Shown one piece after another: positions 34,418-43,870 of a DNA stretch of 52,260 bases. Source of the DNA: Pseudomonadota bacterium (GTDB lineage Bacteria > Pseudomonadota > Gammaproteobacteria > Coxiellales > Coxiellaceae); assembly GCA_018241585.1 (NCBI GenBank), contig JAFEDN010000001.1, forward strand, positions 1-52,260. The letters run 5' to 3'. The position numbers and the translations under genes were made by a program. The first letter of the stretch is position 1, and every line of letters begins with the position of its first letter. The notes beneath the pieces are model-generated. The model had not been told where the DNA came from and did no database searches. It saw nothing but the letters and a program-made list of their open reading frames with translations.

Positions 34418-37315
34418 CTATCTTCCTAGCCGATTTTTTGATCCCGATGACTGAGCGATATTTTTAGATTTTGGCGGGGCCATAAAAGTTTGTGAAAGCT
34501 TCTGCAATATTGATGGCTTCGGTGCAGGTTTCGGAGGGTTAGAAGTTAACTTGCGTTTGGCCTCCCTTTCTTCCTGTTCTTTTTTGCGTTCTAATATTAA
34601 TTCCATTTGTTGTTTCAACCATTCAGCTTCTTTCTGTTGGGCTAATTGCATTTGGGTGGCTTCTTCTTGACAAAATTCAGGCGACGTTAATTTAAGTTCG
34701 GATGCCAAAAATTTCAATTGTTGAACACGTGTTTCAGCTAATATTCGCAGACCTTTGACAGTAGGGATTAAGCGCTCTGAAGGTGGAGAACTACCAAGCC
34801 AGGCGCCAACCCCTGGTGGAGCATTGCGTATCACTTCTCCTTTGCTTGTATTAAAAGTGCAACCACCAGTAGGACCATAGGCAAAAGTATCTCCAACACC
34901 CCCTTCATTAAGCATGTACGTATGCCATTCACTTTCATCATTATTCAAAAAATATTTAGGTGTATCAATAAAATATTTAGATGTTCTGACCCGCGGTAGT
35001 TTCTCTTCCGTGAAGGTGGGACACGGGTCAAATTCGCGTCCTTCATAACAGTATTCATTCGCAACGTGAGCTGGAAGTTGCTTTTGCGCTTTTCCCACTC
35101 CTTTGACCCAATAATCCGCTATTTTTTGATTTTTACTAAATATCGAATAACCCAGTGCACTTTCTATGTATGTCCACAGTGCCTTAACAAGAGGATACAG
35201 ACTGAAATGTTTATCATGCGGTGTACTCTTGGATTCCAGCTCTGAAAATTGTTGCGCTTGCGCTTCTGTCGGAAGATATTTTCGGATCATTTTCCACATG
35301 TGCCAGTCCATTGCCCATAAGGCATATTGAAATGCCGTGATTTGCTTAAATTCACGTTGTGATAAATCTTTTACATTTCCTTTAGTCAGCAATAAATTTT
35401 TATCTTTTTGAATCATTGCCTCTGCTTTATCCTGTTCACCTTCGGCCACAAATTGCAGTAGCTGTGCTAGAGGTAATGGTAAGGGGGGTGGCGTTGGTAA
35501 AAATTCTTTAAGCTGGAGCTTTAGTGACTCCCATTGCTGGGTGCGAATTTTAGATAAAGCTTGAAGAGCAGTAATATCATGCTTCAGCGATGGCCAGCCT
35601 AGGCCCATTTTGGCTGATTTATAATCTGATCGACTTTTAGTTTCGTTTTGGTATCTGAACCAGTCATAAGTTGCGTTTTCTCTCTCACATACTTGGGTGC
35701 GAGGTAGGGTTTCTTCTTGAAAATTTGGGCAAGGAAAGAACGGCCGCTTGGGATGACAGTATTCATTTACGACATGCACAGGTAACAAGGATTGAACATT
35801 ACCTACTGACCGATAGCAGTCACCTAACTTCCGATAGTCGGAATTCTTGTCCGACCGTTTACTCAGTTCATTCTCATAAATCTGTGACGCATCAATCAGT
35901 GGTTGCAGACTAAAATGTTTTCCGTGCGGCAAATCTTTGTCTTCTTTTGATTCCCAGAGGAAACATTGTTCAGCTTGTACTTCTAAAGGTAGATATTTCT
36001 GGAACATTTTCCACATATGCCAATCTAATGCCCAAAGCGCATATTGAAAGGCTGTTATTTGCTTAAATTCACTTTTTGATAAATCCTGCACACTTACTTT
36101 AGTGAGCAATAAATTTTTATCTTTTTGAATCATTGCCTCCGCCTTATCCTGTTCACCTTGCACCACTAATTGCAGAAATTCTTTTATATCGTTGGAGGAT
36201 ACTGGCTTATACTCCCATTTTGGCACAGAGATCAGCGGTGGCAGGCTCGGTAATTCTGCTTTTACTACTATTGGTTTTTTCAATTCCGGTACGGAAACAG
36301 GTGTTGATTGATGCAATTTCTTTTCACGATCGATCTCCAGCAATGGTTTTAATTGCTCCATTAACTGTGTTGCTGTGGGACGCTTTATGGGCAGAGTTTC
36401 CCAGCAGGATTCAATGATGGATTTAAGTTTCGGCGGGCAATCGCCGGGGAACTCTTCTTTTTTGCCTTTCTCGATCCAACGGGCTGCTACCATTTGATTC
36501 GGCGCTTTAGCATAAGGCAATAGTCTTGTCGCTAATTCCCAAAGCACCATACCGAAACTGTAAACATCCGATGCGGTAGTCATTTTAGGTTCATCATCGA
36601 ACAGTTCTGGAGCCATCCACAAAACTGTACCTTTAGCTACTGATGACTGACTACTGGTTTCGTTTTTTACTTTTGCTAAACCAAAATCGGCCAGTTTTGC
36701 CCGAAAACGGTCGTTTAATAGGATATTCAGGCTTTTTAAATCACGGTGTAGAATTTTAAAATCATGTAAATCTTTTAATCCCCAAGCTGCATCTAATGCA
36801 ATCTGATATCTAATCATCCATGGAAGGTCTTTACCATTGTGCAGTAAATCATAGAGAGAACCGTTCGGCATTAATTCCATTACCAATGAATATGGAGCCT
36901 CCAGGCAGATCCCTTTGATAGCCACAATGTGTTCGGACCTCAAGACTAGTTGTACCATGATTTCTGCTTCGTGTTTTAATTCTTCTAATGCTTCCGTTGT
37001 CAGATGCGCACTCAACTGTTTAATAGCAACCGGTTTACCGTTATAGAGGCCTGCGTAGACAGTCCCAAAACCACCTTTACCTAGCAGACGTTCCAAGGTA
37101 AATGCGCTGGCAGGTATAGTGATATCTATGCGAATGCTGCCTCCTGAATCTAGCTGAGGCGTTATGAGTTTAGTAGGTGACCCCAGACTTGGTTTTGGAA
37201 CGGTAATTTTTACATCCGCGCCCGGCGCTTCCGGCAAAGCGGTGAGTAATGAACTTTGTTCCATCCAGTTAGACTCATTTTTTGATGGCATGTTTAAAAC
37301 ATCTTGAGGTTTCAT
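34418..37315 (-). CDS. Tyrosine-kinase-like (TKL-type) protein kinase with a duplicated C-terminal domain
   Basis: This 965-residue eukaryote-like kinase has a kinase domain at about 73-330 with all core residues: Gly loop GKGGFG (79-84), VAIK with Lys99, HRDLKSLN (190-197), DFG (210-212), APE (235-237) and a C-terminal ESCWETLPIKRPT typical of TKL/Tyr kinases. It should be active on Ser/Thr or Tyr. After a Pro-rich linker come two copies of a domain of about 230 residues (from about 379 and 619), both starting with GEQDKAEAMIQKDKNLLLTK and FKQITAFQYALWA-DWHMWKM. A Lys/Glu helix and basic tail follow. There is no signal peptide or membrane helix. Such TKL kinases in Legionellales are usually considered translocated effectors; that is inferred here. 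Confidence 0.88.
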   Translation of the reverse strand: MKPQDVLNMPSKNESNWMEQSSLLTALPEAPGADVKITVPKPSLGSPTKLITPQLDSGGSIRIDITIPASAFTLERLLGKGGFGTVYAGLYNGKPVAIKQLSAHLTTEALEELKHEAEIMVQLVLRSEHIVAIKGICLEAPYSLVMELMPNGSLYDLLHNGKDLPWMIRYQIALDAAWGLKDLHDFKILHRDLKSLNILLNDRFRAKLADFGLAKVKNETSSQSSVAKGTVLWMAPELFDDEPKMTTASDVYSFGMVLWELATRLLPYAKAPNQMVAARWIEKGKKEEFPGDCPPKLKSIIESCWETLPIKRPTATQLMEQLKPLLEIDREKKLHQSTPVSVPELKKPIVVKAELPSLPPLISVPKWEYKPVSSNDIKEFLQLVVQGEQDKAEAMIQKDKNLLLTKVSVQDLSKSEFKQITAFQYALWALDWHMWKMFQKYLPLEVQAEQCFLWESKEDKDLPHGKHFSLQPLIDASQIYENELSKRSDKNSDYRKLGDCYRSVGNVQSLLPVHVVNEYCHPKRPFFPCPNFQEETLPRTQVCERENATYDWFRYQNETKSRSDYKSAKMGLGWPSLKHDITALQALSKIRTQQWESLKLQLKEFLPTPPPLPLPLAQLLQFVAEGEQDKAEAMIQKDKNLLLTKGNVKDLSQREFKQITAFQYALWAMDWHMWKMIRKYLPTEAQAQQFSELESKSTPHDKHFSLYPLVKALWTYIESALGYSIFSKNQKIADYWVKGVGKAQKQLPAHVANEYCYEGREFDPCPTFTEEKLPRVRTSKYFIDTPKYFLNNDESEWHTYMLNEGGVGDTFAYGPTGGCTFNTSKGEVIRNAPPGVGAWLGSSPPSERLIPTVKGLRILAETRVQQLKFLASELKLTSPEFCQEEATQMQLAQQKEAEWLKQQMELILERKKEQEEREAKRKLTSNPPKPAPKPSILQKLSQTFMAPPKSKNIAQSSGSKNRLGR

Positions 37316-37453
37316 AGTAAACTCCTTTTAATTCATAAGATGGGCGATGTTATTTAGTATTACTGAGAAATCATATCCAGGCAAGGAAGGGTCCTAGCAG
37401 GAGCCTACGCATCAAAGACCCTCTGTGACTGTAGAGCAAATTAATTAAAAAGT

Positions 37454-38389
37454 TTAGAGTTTATTTATTAATTCTGGCACGGCATGAAATAAATCAGCTT
37501 GTAGAGTGTAGTCGGCGATTTTCATGATTTCGGCATTGGGGTCTTTGTTGATAGCAACAATGATTTTGCTGTCTTTCATTCCTGCTAAGTGTTGGATCGC
37601 GCCAGAAATTCCAATGGCAATATACAAAGTAGGTGCGACTACTTTGCCGGTTTGGCCGACTTGGTAATCATTATCAACATAGCCAGCATCGACCGCCGCT
37701 CTCGAAGCGCCGATAGCCGCGTTCAATTTGACGGCTAAAGGTTCCAAAAGATTTTTAAACTGTTCACGGCTTCCAAAGGCTCGGCCTCCAGAAACCACCA
37801 CTTGCGCTGAAGCTAATTCAGGTCTATCAGAAACATTTAAATTTTGTTCGATAAAATGTGCTCTTGGATGATCATAAATCAATTGGTTTTCTTCAATCGG
37901 AGCAGTCAGTTCCTCATTAAATTCAGCGAGTGGGAAAGCGGTATGACGCACGGTAATAACTTTAATAGGGTCTTTAGATTGCACTGTTGCAATGGCATTG
38001 CCTGCATAAATCGGCCGCTTGAAAGTATCTTGAGCAATGATAGCCGTGATTTCGGAAATTTGGGCAACATCTAACAAAGCAGCCACTCGAGGCATAATAT
38101 TTTTTCCTTCGCTGCTGGCCGAAGCAAAAATAAAATTAAACGATTTACTGAGTTCGGCAATTAATGGTGAAATACTTTCTGCTTTGCCAAAATTATAAAT
38201 TGCTGCGGTATTAACTATGACTTTTTCTACTCCAACCAAATGAGTAACCACCTCACTGATTTTTTTCGAGTGTGAGCCTACCAGCAACACAGTCACCTTT
38301 TCTGCCACTTGCAGTGCTGCGGATAAAGTGCTCAGCGTGGTCTTTTTCAAACCGCCTTGATCATATTCAGCCAAAACTAATGCTTTCAT
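37454..38389 (-). CDS. etfA: Electron-transfer flavoprotein alpha subunit
   Basis: This 311-residue FAD-binding subunit works with EtfB to carry electrons from acyl-CoA and other dehydrogenases to ETF-QO. The C-terminal FAD domain has the family pattern: SGGRAFGSREQF, VGQTGKVVAPTLYIAIGISGAIQHLAGMKDS and IVAINKDPNAEI. Length matches the housekeeping (group I) ETF alpha. Its start overlaps the stop of etfB by 4 bases. It ends the ETF-QO-etfB-etfA operon. Confidence 0.96.
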   Translation of the reverse strand: MKALVLAEYDQGGLKKTTLSTLSAALQVAEKVTVLLVGSHSKKISEVVTHLVGVEKVIVNTAAIYNFGKAESISPLIAELSKSFNFIFASASSEGKNIMPRVAALLDVAQISEITAIIAQDTFKRPIYAGNAIATVQSKDPIKVITVRHTAFPLAEFNEELTAPIEENQLIYDHPRAHFIEQNLNVSDRPELASAQVVVSGGRAFGSREQFKNLLEPLAVKLNAAIGASRAAVDAGYVDNDYQVGQTGKVVAPTLYIAIGISGAIQHLAGMKDSKIIVAINKDPNAEIMKIADYTLQADLFHAVPELINKL

Positions 38390-39138
38390 TTGATTACCTT
38401 TTCGATATTGCGAAGTTTATCCAACAACTCATCAACACTGTTAACGGCAATGCCACTCTTACGTGCCGCAGGCGGTTCCACCTTTATGGTAGCTAGTCGA
38501 ACTTTGAGGTCTACTTCTAATGTTTGCACAGGGATAGTCTCGATTTTTTTTTGTCTAGCTTTCATAATATCAGGCAATTTGGCAAATCGAGGAGTATTTA
38601 ATCTCAAATCAGTAGTGATGATTCCAGGAATTTCAAAAGAAACTGTTTGATGTCCGCCGTCTATTTCTCTGGTAACCACTACTTGCTGATTATTTACAGT
38701 GACTTTGGCAGCGAAAGTAGCTTGCGGCCAGTCTAACAAAGCTGCCAGCATTTGACCGGTTTGATTACAGTCATCATCAATCGCTTGTTTTCCCATGATC
38801 ACTAAACTAGGCTGGGTTTTTTCGACTATTTTTTTAAGGATTTTGGCAACCGAAAGCGGTTCAACTTCTTGATTGGTTTCGACTAAAATAGCTTGATCGG
38901 CGCCAACAGCAAGTTGACCCCTGAGCATTTCCTGACAAGCAGATGGGCCGATAGCAACAACTATCACTTCCTGGCAGATTCCTGCTTCTTTTAACCGAAG
39001 TGCCTGCTCCACGGCAATTTCATCGAAAGGATTGGCTGACATTTTAACATTATTGGTTTCAACGCCCGAGCCATCGCTTTTAACGCGAGGTTTAGTATAA
39101 GCATCGATAACTCTTTTAACAGGCACTAAAATTTTCAT
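38386..39138 (-). CDS. etfB: Electron-transfer flavoprotein beta subunit
   Basis: This 250-residue partner of EtfA starts with MKILVPVKRVID and contains the AMP-binding region and the recognition-loop-type stretch (ETNNVKMSANPFDEIAVEQALRLKE, and GKQAIDDDCNQTGQMLAALL). It heads the tight pair with etfA and follows the ETF-QO gene by 3 bases. Together the three proteins move electrons from beta-oxidation to ubiquinone at the inner membrane. Confidence 0.96.
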   Translation of the reverse strand: MKILVPVKRVIDAYTKPRVKSDGSGVETNNVKMSANPFDEIAVEQALRLKEAGICQEVIVVAIGPSACQEMLRGQLAVGADQAILVETNQEVEPLSVAKILKKIVEKTQPSLVIMGKQAIDDDCNQTGQMLAALLDWPQATFAAKVTVNNQQVVVTREIDGGHQTVSFEIPGIITTDLRLNTPRFAKLPDIMKARQKKIETIPVQTLEVDLKVRLATIKVEPPAARKSGIAVNSVDELLDKLRNIEKVIK

Positions 39139-39141
39139 AGA

Positions 39142-40770
39142 TTACATATCACCGTAATTAGGGCCACTGCCTCCTTCTGGAACTTGCCAAACAATATTAT
39201 TGGCAGGGTCTTTAATATCACAAGTTTTACAATGCACGCAATTGGCAGCATTAATTTGCAAATGGGCATGACCTTGTGAATCTTGAATGATTTCATAAAC
39301 ACCAGCAGGACAATACCTTTGTTCAGGGGAATCATATTCGTGGTAACTGATCGATAGCGCTTTTTGAGGATCTTGTAGCTGTAAATGTATCGGTTGATCT
39401 TCAGAGTATTGAATATTAGCTAGATATACTGAACTCATTCGGTCAAAAGTAATTTGTCCATCTGGAGCTGGGTAAGTTATTTTTTGGGAAATATTGGCTT
39501 TTTTTAAGCAATTCCGGTCGTGTTGGTAATTACGTAAGGTCCAAGGCGTTTTGCCTTTTAGCAGCGATAATTCAATACCGGACAATAAAGTTCCTAGCCA
39601 CAGTCCATAGCGAAAAAAAGGCCGGAAATTTCTAGCTTGGTAAAGTTCCTGATAAATCCAAGATTTTTTCAGCATCTCTGGATAGGCTGTCAAGGTGGTT
39701 GTTCCTTCAGGATGTTGTTGCAAGCTGTGGTGGATTGCTTCAGCAGCTAACATTCCCGATTTCATTGCATTATGACTACCTTTGATTTTAGCAACATTTA
39801 AAAATCCTGCTGCGCAGCCAATTAATGCGCCACCGGGAAAAATCAATTCGGGTATACTTTGCCAGCCACCTTCATTTAAAGCACGAGCACCATAACCAAT
39901 GCGGCGTGCACCTTCAAACAGTGGTTTAATATCGGGATGCAACTTGAAGCGTTGCATTTCCCAGTAGGGGTCTAAATAAGGATTACGATAATCCAAAGCC
40001 ACCACTAAACCAACCGCTACTTGATGATTTTCTAAATGATAAATAAAGGAGCCGCCATAAACGTGGCTTTTTAAAGGCCAGCCTGCCGTATGCTGCACTA
40101 AACCGGGATTATGCACCTCGGGTCTAACTTCCCAAATTTCTTTAATGCCCAGGCCATAAGTTTGCGGACAGCTATTTTTTTGCAGTTGATAATGTTTAAT
40201 CAATTCCTGAGCTAAAGAACCGCGGCAACCTTCAGCGATCAAAGTATATTTAGCACGTAACTCAATTCCTGGAGTAAATTCTGCTTTTGGTTGGCCGTCT
40301 TTGCCGACACCCATATCGCCTGTGATGATGCCTTTGACAATATTGTCTTCATAAATTACTTTAGCGGCTGCAAATCCAGGAAAAATTTCTACTCCTAAGT
40401 GAGTAGCATATTGTCCTAACCAACGACATAGATTAGCTAAACTGCCGGCGTAATTACCCTCATTTTTTAATTGAGAGGGGAGTAGAAAAGCAGGTAAAGT
40501 AAAGCTATTATTTTTGCTTAAAAACAAGAAGCGTTCGGTGGATACTGGTGTGGTCAGTGGAGCGCCTTGATTTCGCCAATCAGGGATCAATTCATTTAAA
40601 GCCCGTGGTTCGATCACCATGCCGGATAAAACTTGTGAGCCTGCTTGGCTGCCTTTTTCGACGATGCAAACTGATAAATCAGGAGCAAGTTGGCGCAAGC
40701 GGATGGCGGCGGCCAATCCGGCGGGGCCAGCGCCGACAATGACTACGTCGAAATGCATCGATTCAGGCAT
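39142..40770 (-). CDS. Electron-transfer flavoprotein-ubiquinone oxidoreductase (ETF-QO)
   Basis: This 542-residue membrane-bound flavo-iron-sulfur enzyme passes electrons from reduced ETF to ubiquinone. It has an N-terminal FAD motif VVIVGAGPAGLAAAIRLRQ, ubiquinone/ETF-facing blocks (GSQAGSQVLSGMVIEPRAL; GCAAGFLNVAKIKGSHNAMKSG) and a C-terminal 4Fe-4S ferredoxin-like segment (YCPAGVYEI, then NCVHCKTCDIKDP, with four Cys). The ending NYGDM is typical. It is the first gene of the ETF operon and is divergent from the kinase-like gene at 40857. Confidence 0.95.
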   Translation of the reverse strand: MPESMHFDVVIVGAGPAGLAAAIRLRQLAPDLSVCIVEKGSQAGSQVLSGMVIEPRALNELIPDWRNQGAPLTTPVSTERFLFLSKNNSFTLPAFLLPSQLKNEGNYAGSLANLCRWLGQYATHLGVEIFPGFAAAKVIYEDNIVKGIITGDMGVGKDGQPKAEFTPGIELRAKYTLIAEGCRGSLAQELIKHYQLQKNSCPQTYGLGIKEIWEVRPEVHNPGLVQHTAGWPLKSHVYGGSFIYHLENHQVAVGLVVALDYRNPYLDPYWEMQRFKLHPDIKPLFEGARRIGYGARALNEGGWQSIPELIFPGGALIGCAAGFLNVAKIKGSHNAMKSGMLAAEAIHHSLQQHPEGTTTLTAYPEMLKKSWIYQELYQARNFRPFFRYGLWLGTLLSGIELSLLKGKTPWTLRNYQHDRNCLKKANISQKITYPAPDGQITFDRMSSVYLANIQYSEDQPIHLQLQDPQKALSISYHEYDSPEQRYCPAGVYEIIQDSQGHAHLQINAANCVHCKTCDIKDPANNIVWQVPEGGSGPNYGDM

Positions 40771-40856
40771 ACTTTTAATGATTCCTTACGGCTTTAATTT
40801 ATTTTTAATATTTTACAAGTACTATTTCAATATTGGAAGGACATAAAGGATAATAA

Positions 40857-42122
40857 GTGAAAACAGCATATATTCAATTTTTTAAAGCTATTAAAGTCTT
40901 GCATTTTATACTCACCAATAACCAAGAAGCTCAAGTACCGGCTAATCTGGAACAATTCTTAGATAATTTATTAATCACTGATGAACATTATTTTCTTATC
41001 TTAGATAACTTAATTTTGATTACAAATTATATCTTAACTCATAGCGCTCTTTTTGCAAAAAATTTTTCGAAAGATCAACATGTTTTTATTCATATTCATA
41101 AAAATCAAACCAAAAGCGTATTTCATTCACAAATTATCAAGCCTAATTCCGGCGAATATTTATTAGTGATTAGCTGTAGGAGAAAAATTTTTAATTGGGT
41201 TCAAGAAGGTTTTTCGAAGCAAGCCACGAAATCTTTAATATTGAAAGTCAATGGAGCCCGTATGCAATGGATGCTAGGGGTTGAAGCGGTTTCGCTTGAT
41301 GAAAGTGATATTAAGGGTTTAATCCATGAAGCCAGGTTAACTAATTTGGTAAATTCGGTCCATGTTCAAAAAGTTATAGAAGGGGCCAGCTATGTAGATA
41401 AAAAAGGCATGACTAGAAAAACGCTTATTTCTGAGTTTATTGGGGCAGTTAATTTAAAACACTTGATAAAAAATAATTTTTTAAATTTCGTTTTTAATTT
41501 TTTTCTTTGTTATGGTTGTTTTGTTGCTTTAGCCTCGCTGCATCAACAAAGTGTCGTTCATAATGACTTGAATGATGAAAATATTTTGTTGATTACTGAT
41601 AATAAAATAAATGGGCTGTTACGACCCGTGATAGCTGATTTAGGAAGTGGCCAAAAATATACAACCAATCAGTTAGATGCTTTTAAAATAGCTGCTGCAG
41701 CCGATTTACGTAAATTAGCCTATCAATTATTTCTTTTGCTTAAAAACAGCTATGCAATTACCGATTCTAACTATAAAATAAAAATAAATATGTTATCTGA
41801 AATAATGAAAAAAGTGCATTTAAGTGTTATAGATAAGCAAGCTGAAGATATTCTCAAACAATTAGATCAATTAATCAAAGAAATGTTGAAAGAAGGTGTC
41901 CCTCAATTAGTACAAATCGTGCATTTAATTGGCCTTTACTACCAGAGATTCCAAGATGAAATTAAAGAGTTAAAGCCTAAAGAAAAGCCTAAGGATTTTA
42001 GTACTCAAGAGGGGCGATTAACTCACAATTTAATGGTAAACCTTCCAACCAAGTTAGAAAATGCTTTTTCAAAAACTGAATCCACGTTTGAACAACGTAC
42101 GGCGGTAGGTATAACCGTGTAA
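40857..42122 (+). CDS. Divergent eukaryote-like protein kinase
   Basis: This 421-residue protein contains a recognisable but divergent kinase fold. A Lys in SLILKVNG (near 127) may be the ATP-binding Lys, with Glu in LIHEARL as its partner. The catalytic loop is HNDLNDENIL (near 235; HxDxxxxN kept, with Asn in place of Arg). The metal-binding DFG is DLGSG in VIADLGSGQKY. The first 100 residues and last 100 match nothing I know; the C-terminal part is helical and Lys/Glu-rich. There is no signal peptide. Translation starts at a GTG preceded by AAAGGA. A host-directed kinase effector is likely by context, but a bacterial regulatory kinase is possible. Confidence 0.7.
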   Translation: MKTAYIQFFKAIKVLHFILTNNQEAQVPANLEQFLDNLLITDEHYFLILDNLILITNYILTHSALFAKNFSKDQHVFIHIHKNQTKSVFHSQIIKPNSGEYLLVISCRRKIFNWVQEGFSKQATKSLILKVNGARMQWMLGVEAVSLDESDIKGLIHEARLTNLVNSVHVQKVIEGASYVDKKGMTRKTLISEFIGAVNLKHLIKNNFLNFVFNFFLCYGCFVALASLHQQSVVHNDLNDENILLITDNKINGLLRPVIADLGSGQKYTTNQLDAFKIAAAADLRKLAYQLFLLLKNSYAITDSNYKIKINMLSEIMKKVHLSVIDKQAEDILKQLDQLIKEMLKEGVPQLVQIVHLIGLYYQRFQDEIKELKPKEKPKDFSTQEGRLTHNLMVNLPTKLENAFSKTESTFEQRTAVGITV

Positions 42123-42279
42123 AAGGCGGCTCTAGTTTTAGATTGGTCGATTCTTTTTTGTACCAAGGAGATTTGATTGCAGCAATCTATTTTATTTCTG
42201 CACATACTGCATTAATAGGTCTTTACTGTTTGTTCTAGAGTACCAAACTTATTGCATTTTCAGTTATCGATCTAAAAAT

Positions 42280-42374
42280 TAAAATATATTTTATTTTTCT
42301 TATTTTTTTATAAAAAAGACAAATATATTTTACTAAATTTTGAGTTTAAGCTATACTAGATAAAATATATTTTA
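42280..42374 (+). promoter_or_regulatory. hipA promoter with three AT-rich palindromic operators
   Basis: The perfect 14-base palindrome TAAAATATATTTTA occurs at 42280-42293 and 42361-42374, and a 12/14 copy at 42319-42332 lies between them (spacings 39 and 42). A promoter-like TTTACT-N17-TATACT spans 42329-42357. The middle copy overlaps its -35 and the last copy begins just after its -10. Placement suggests autorepression by the HTH protein HipB encoded downstream. The DNA is AT-rich, but two exact copies are unlikely by chance. Confidence 0.55.
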
Positions 42375-42393
42375 TTTCACTTAGTTAAATATT

Positions 42394-43608
42394 ATGGCCA
42401 AATTGCTATGGGCAAAAGTGTTCTATAAGGAACAATTAGCTGGATATCTCCGCCAAGAGCCAGGGGAGCGTTATTCTTTCGTTTATCATGAAAGTTATTT
42501 AAATTCAAAAAATCCGCCAATCGCACACACTTTACCTTTAACCGAAAAAGTGGTTGTTACAGAACAATTTCTACCAGCTTTTTTTGACAATTTAGCAGCC
42601 GAAGGTTGGATGGAGGAGGCTCAGCGGCGACTATTGGGAAAAAGAACCTGCAGCCGCTTTGAATTATTGTTAGGATTTGGCATAGATTGTGCTGGAGCAG
42701 TGTCCATAGTTGACCCTGAGGCTCCACCATTATACTTAGAAAAGTTAGGAGCGGATGATCCAAAAAATGTGGCCATATTTAAAAATCGTGCTTCTTTATC
42801 TGGAATTCAACCTAAAGTATTACTCGTAGAAGAAAAAGGCCAGTTGCGTCTTGCTCATCACGGAGAAATCAGTACTCACATCGCTAAATTGTCATCAGAA
42901 GCTATTAACGATATCGTTTATAACGAATGGATTACTTTATGTGCTTGTAAAGCGCTTTTACCTGAAGATTCTATTGTCGAAGCCAAATTGGATCGGTTTG
43001 ACGGCCTCGGTGATGAAATTTTAATCGTTAAGCGATTTGATCGAACCAATGGCAAGGAAAAAATTCATTTTGAAGAATTTAATTCATTATTGAATCACCA
43101 AACTTTTGAAAAATATGACGGCAGCTACCGGGCCATGGCAGATTTTGTCTATAAAACCGAAAATTGTTTACCCTCTGAAATCTATCGTTTATATAAACGT
43201 ATTCTAGTTGGCCTTTTGCTTGGAAATACCGATATGCATTTTAAAAATTTTGCTTTGATGTATACTGCAGAGGGACTTAGATTAACGCCAAACTATGATC
43301 AAGTAGCAGCCGCAATTTATAAACCATATCAGACTATTGCTTTAACATTAGACAAAGAAGCTGATAGACTAATTACTCAGCTTAAACCTAAAAATTTAAT
43401 TGCCTTAGGAAGAGAATTTTCTTTAAAAGATGGAGCGATATTCTTAGCAGTAGCAGAGCTTGAAAAGCGTTTGCCAGATGTAAAAGATGCTATACAGAAA
43501 TGCTGTAACGGGCAGACGATAATGAAAAAAAATATTATCAACTTCATGGAGAAAAGATGGAAGGGCAGTTTCAGCTCGATTGGCAAGCTATTGTCAAAAC
43601 GGCTATAA
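42394..43608 (+). CDS. hipA: HipA-type serine/threonine kinase toxin
   Basis: This 404-residue kinase is of the HipA family; E. coli HipA phosphorylates glutamyl-tRNA synthetase and causes growth arrest and persistence. Family blocks: N-subdomain ending FFDNLAAEGW; GIQPK with Ser in SLSGIQPK (regulatory Ser/P-loop region); HIAKLSS; IVKRFDR; the catalytic loop GNTDMHFKNFAL (near 280, Asp and Asn kept); and LTPNYDQ with the metal-binding Asp. All catalytic residues are present, so it should be active. It overlaps the downstream HTH gene by 52 bases. That order (toxin first) is opposite to E. coli hipBA. Confidence 0.92.
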   Translation: MAKLLWAKVFYKEQLAGYLRQEPGERYSFVYHESYLNSKNPPIAHTLPLTEKVVVTEQFLPAFFDNLAAEGWMEEAQRRLLGKRTCSRFELLLGFGIDCAGAVSIVDPEAPPLYLEKLGADDPKNVAIFKNRASLSGIQPKVLLVEEKGQLRLAHHGEISTHIAKLSSEAINDIVYNEWITLCACKALLPEDSIVEAKLDRFDGLGDEILIVKRFDRTNGKEKIHFEEFNSLLNHQTFEKYDGSYRAMADFVYKTENCLPSEIYRLYKRILVGLLLGNTDMHFKNFALMYTAEGLRLTPNYDQVAAAIYKPYQTIALTLDKEADRLITQLKPKNLIALGREFSLKDGAIFLAVAELEKRLPDVKDAIQKCCNGQTIMKKNIINFMEKRWKGSFSSIGKLLSKRL

Positions 43609-43796
43609 AGAGACGCAAGGAATCTCGATTAACCCAAAAACAATTAGCTGCTTTGGTTGGTGTAAGTACACCGACTGTTAACCGTTTTGAACGTCAGAAA
43701 AAAAACATCACTCTTGAATCCGCTTTCGCTATTTTGGAAATTTTAGGATTATTAAAGAAACAAAAAAGCCAAGAGCTTGAGTTAAAAAAATTTTAA
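43557..43796 (+). CDS. hipB: HipB-type HTH antitoxin
   Basis: This 79-residue protein has a Cro/C1-type helix-turn-helix at about 12-66 (RRKESRLTQKQLAALVGVSTPTVNRFERQ) and a short charged tail. It should bind DNA and neutralise HipA. Its start lies 52 bases inside the hipA 3' end in another frame, a long overlap that would couple antitoxin synthesis to toxin translation. The likely targets are the palindromes upstream of hipA. Confidence 0.88.
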   Translation: MEGQFQLDWQAIVKTAIKRRKESRLTQKQLAALVGVSTPTVNRFERQKKNITLESAFAILEILGLLKKQKSQELELKKF

Positions 43797-43870
43797 TGAC
43801 ACTTTATCTGCTCTGGTATCACTTTTTCTACGTAAGCGTCTATTTATAGACCCTATTCCCCCAACCCTAT

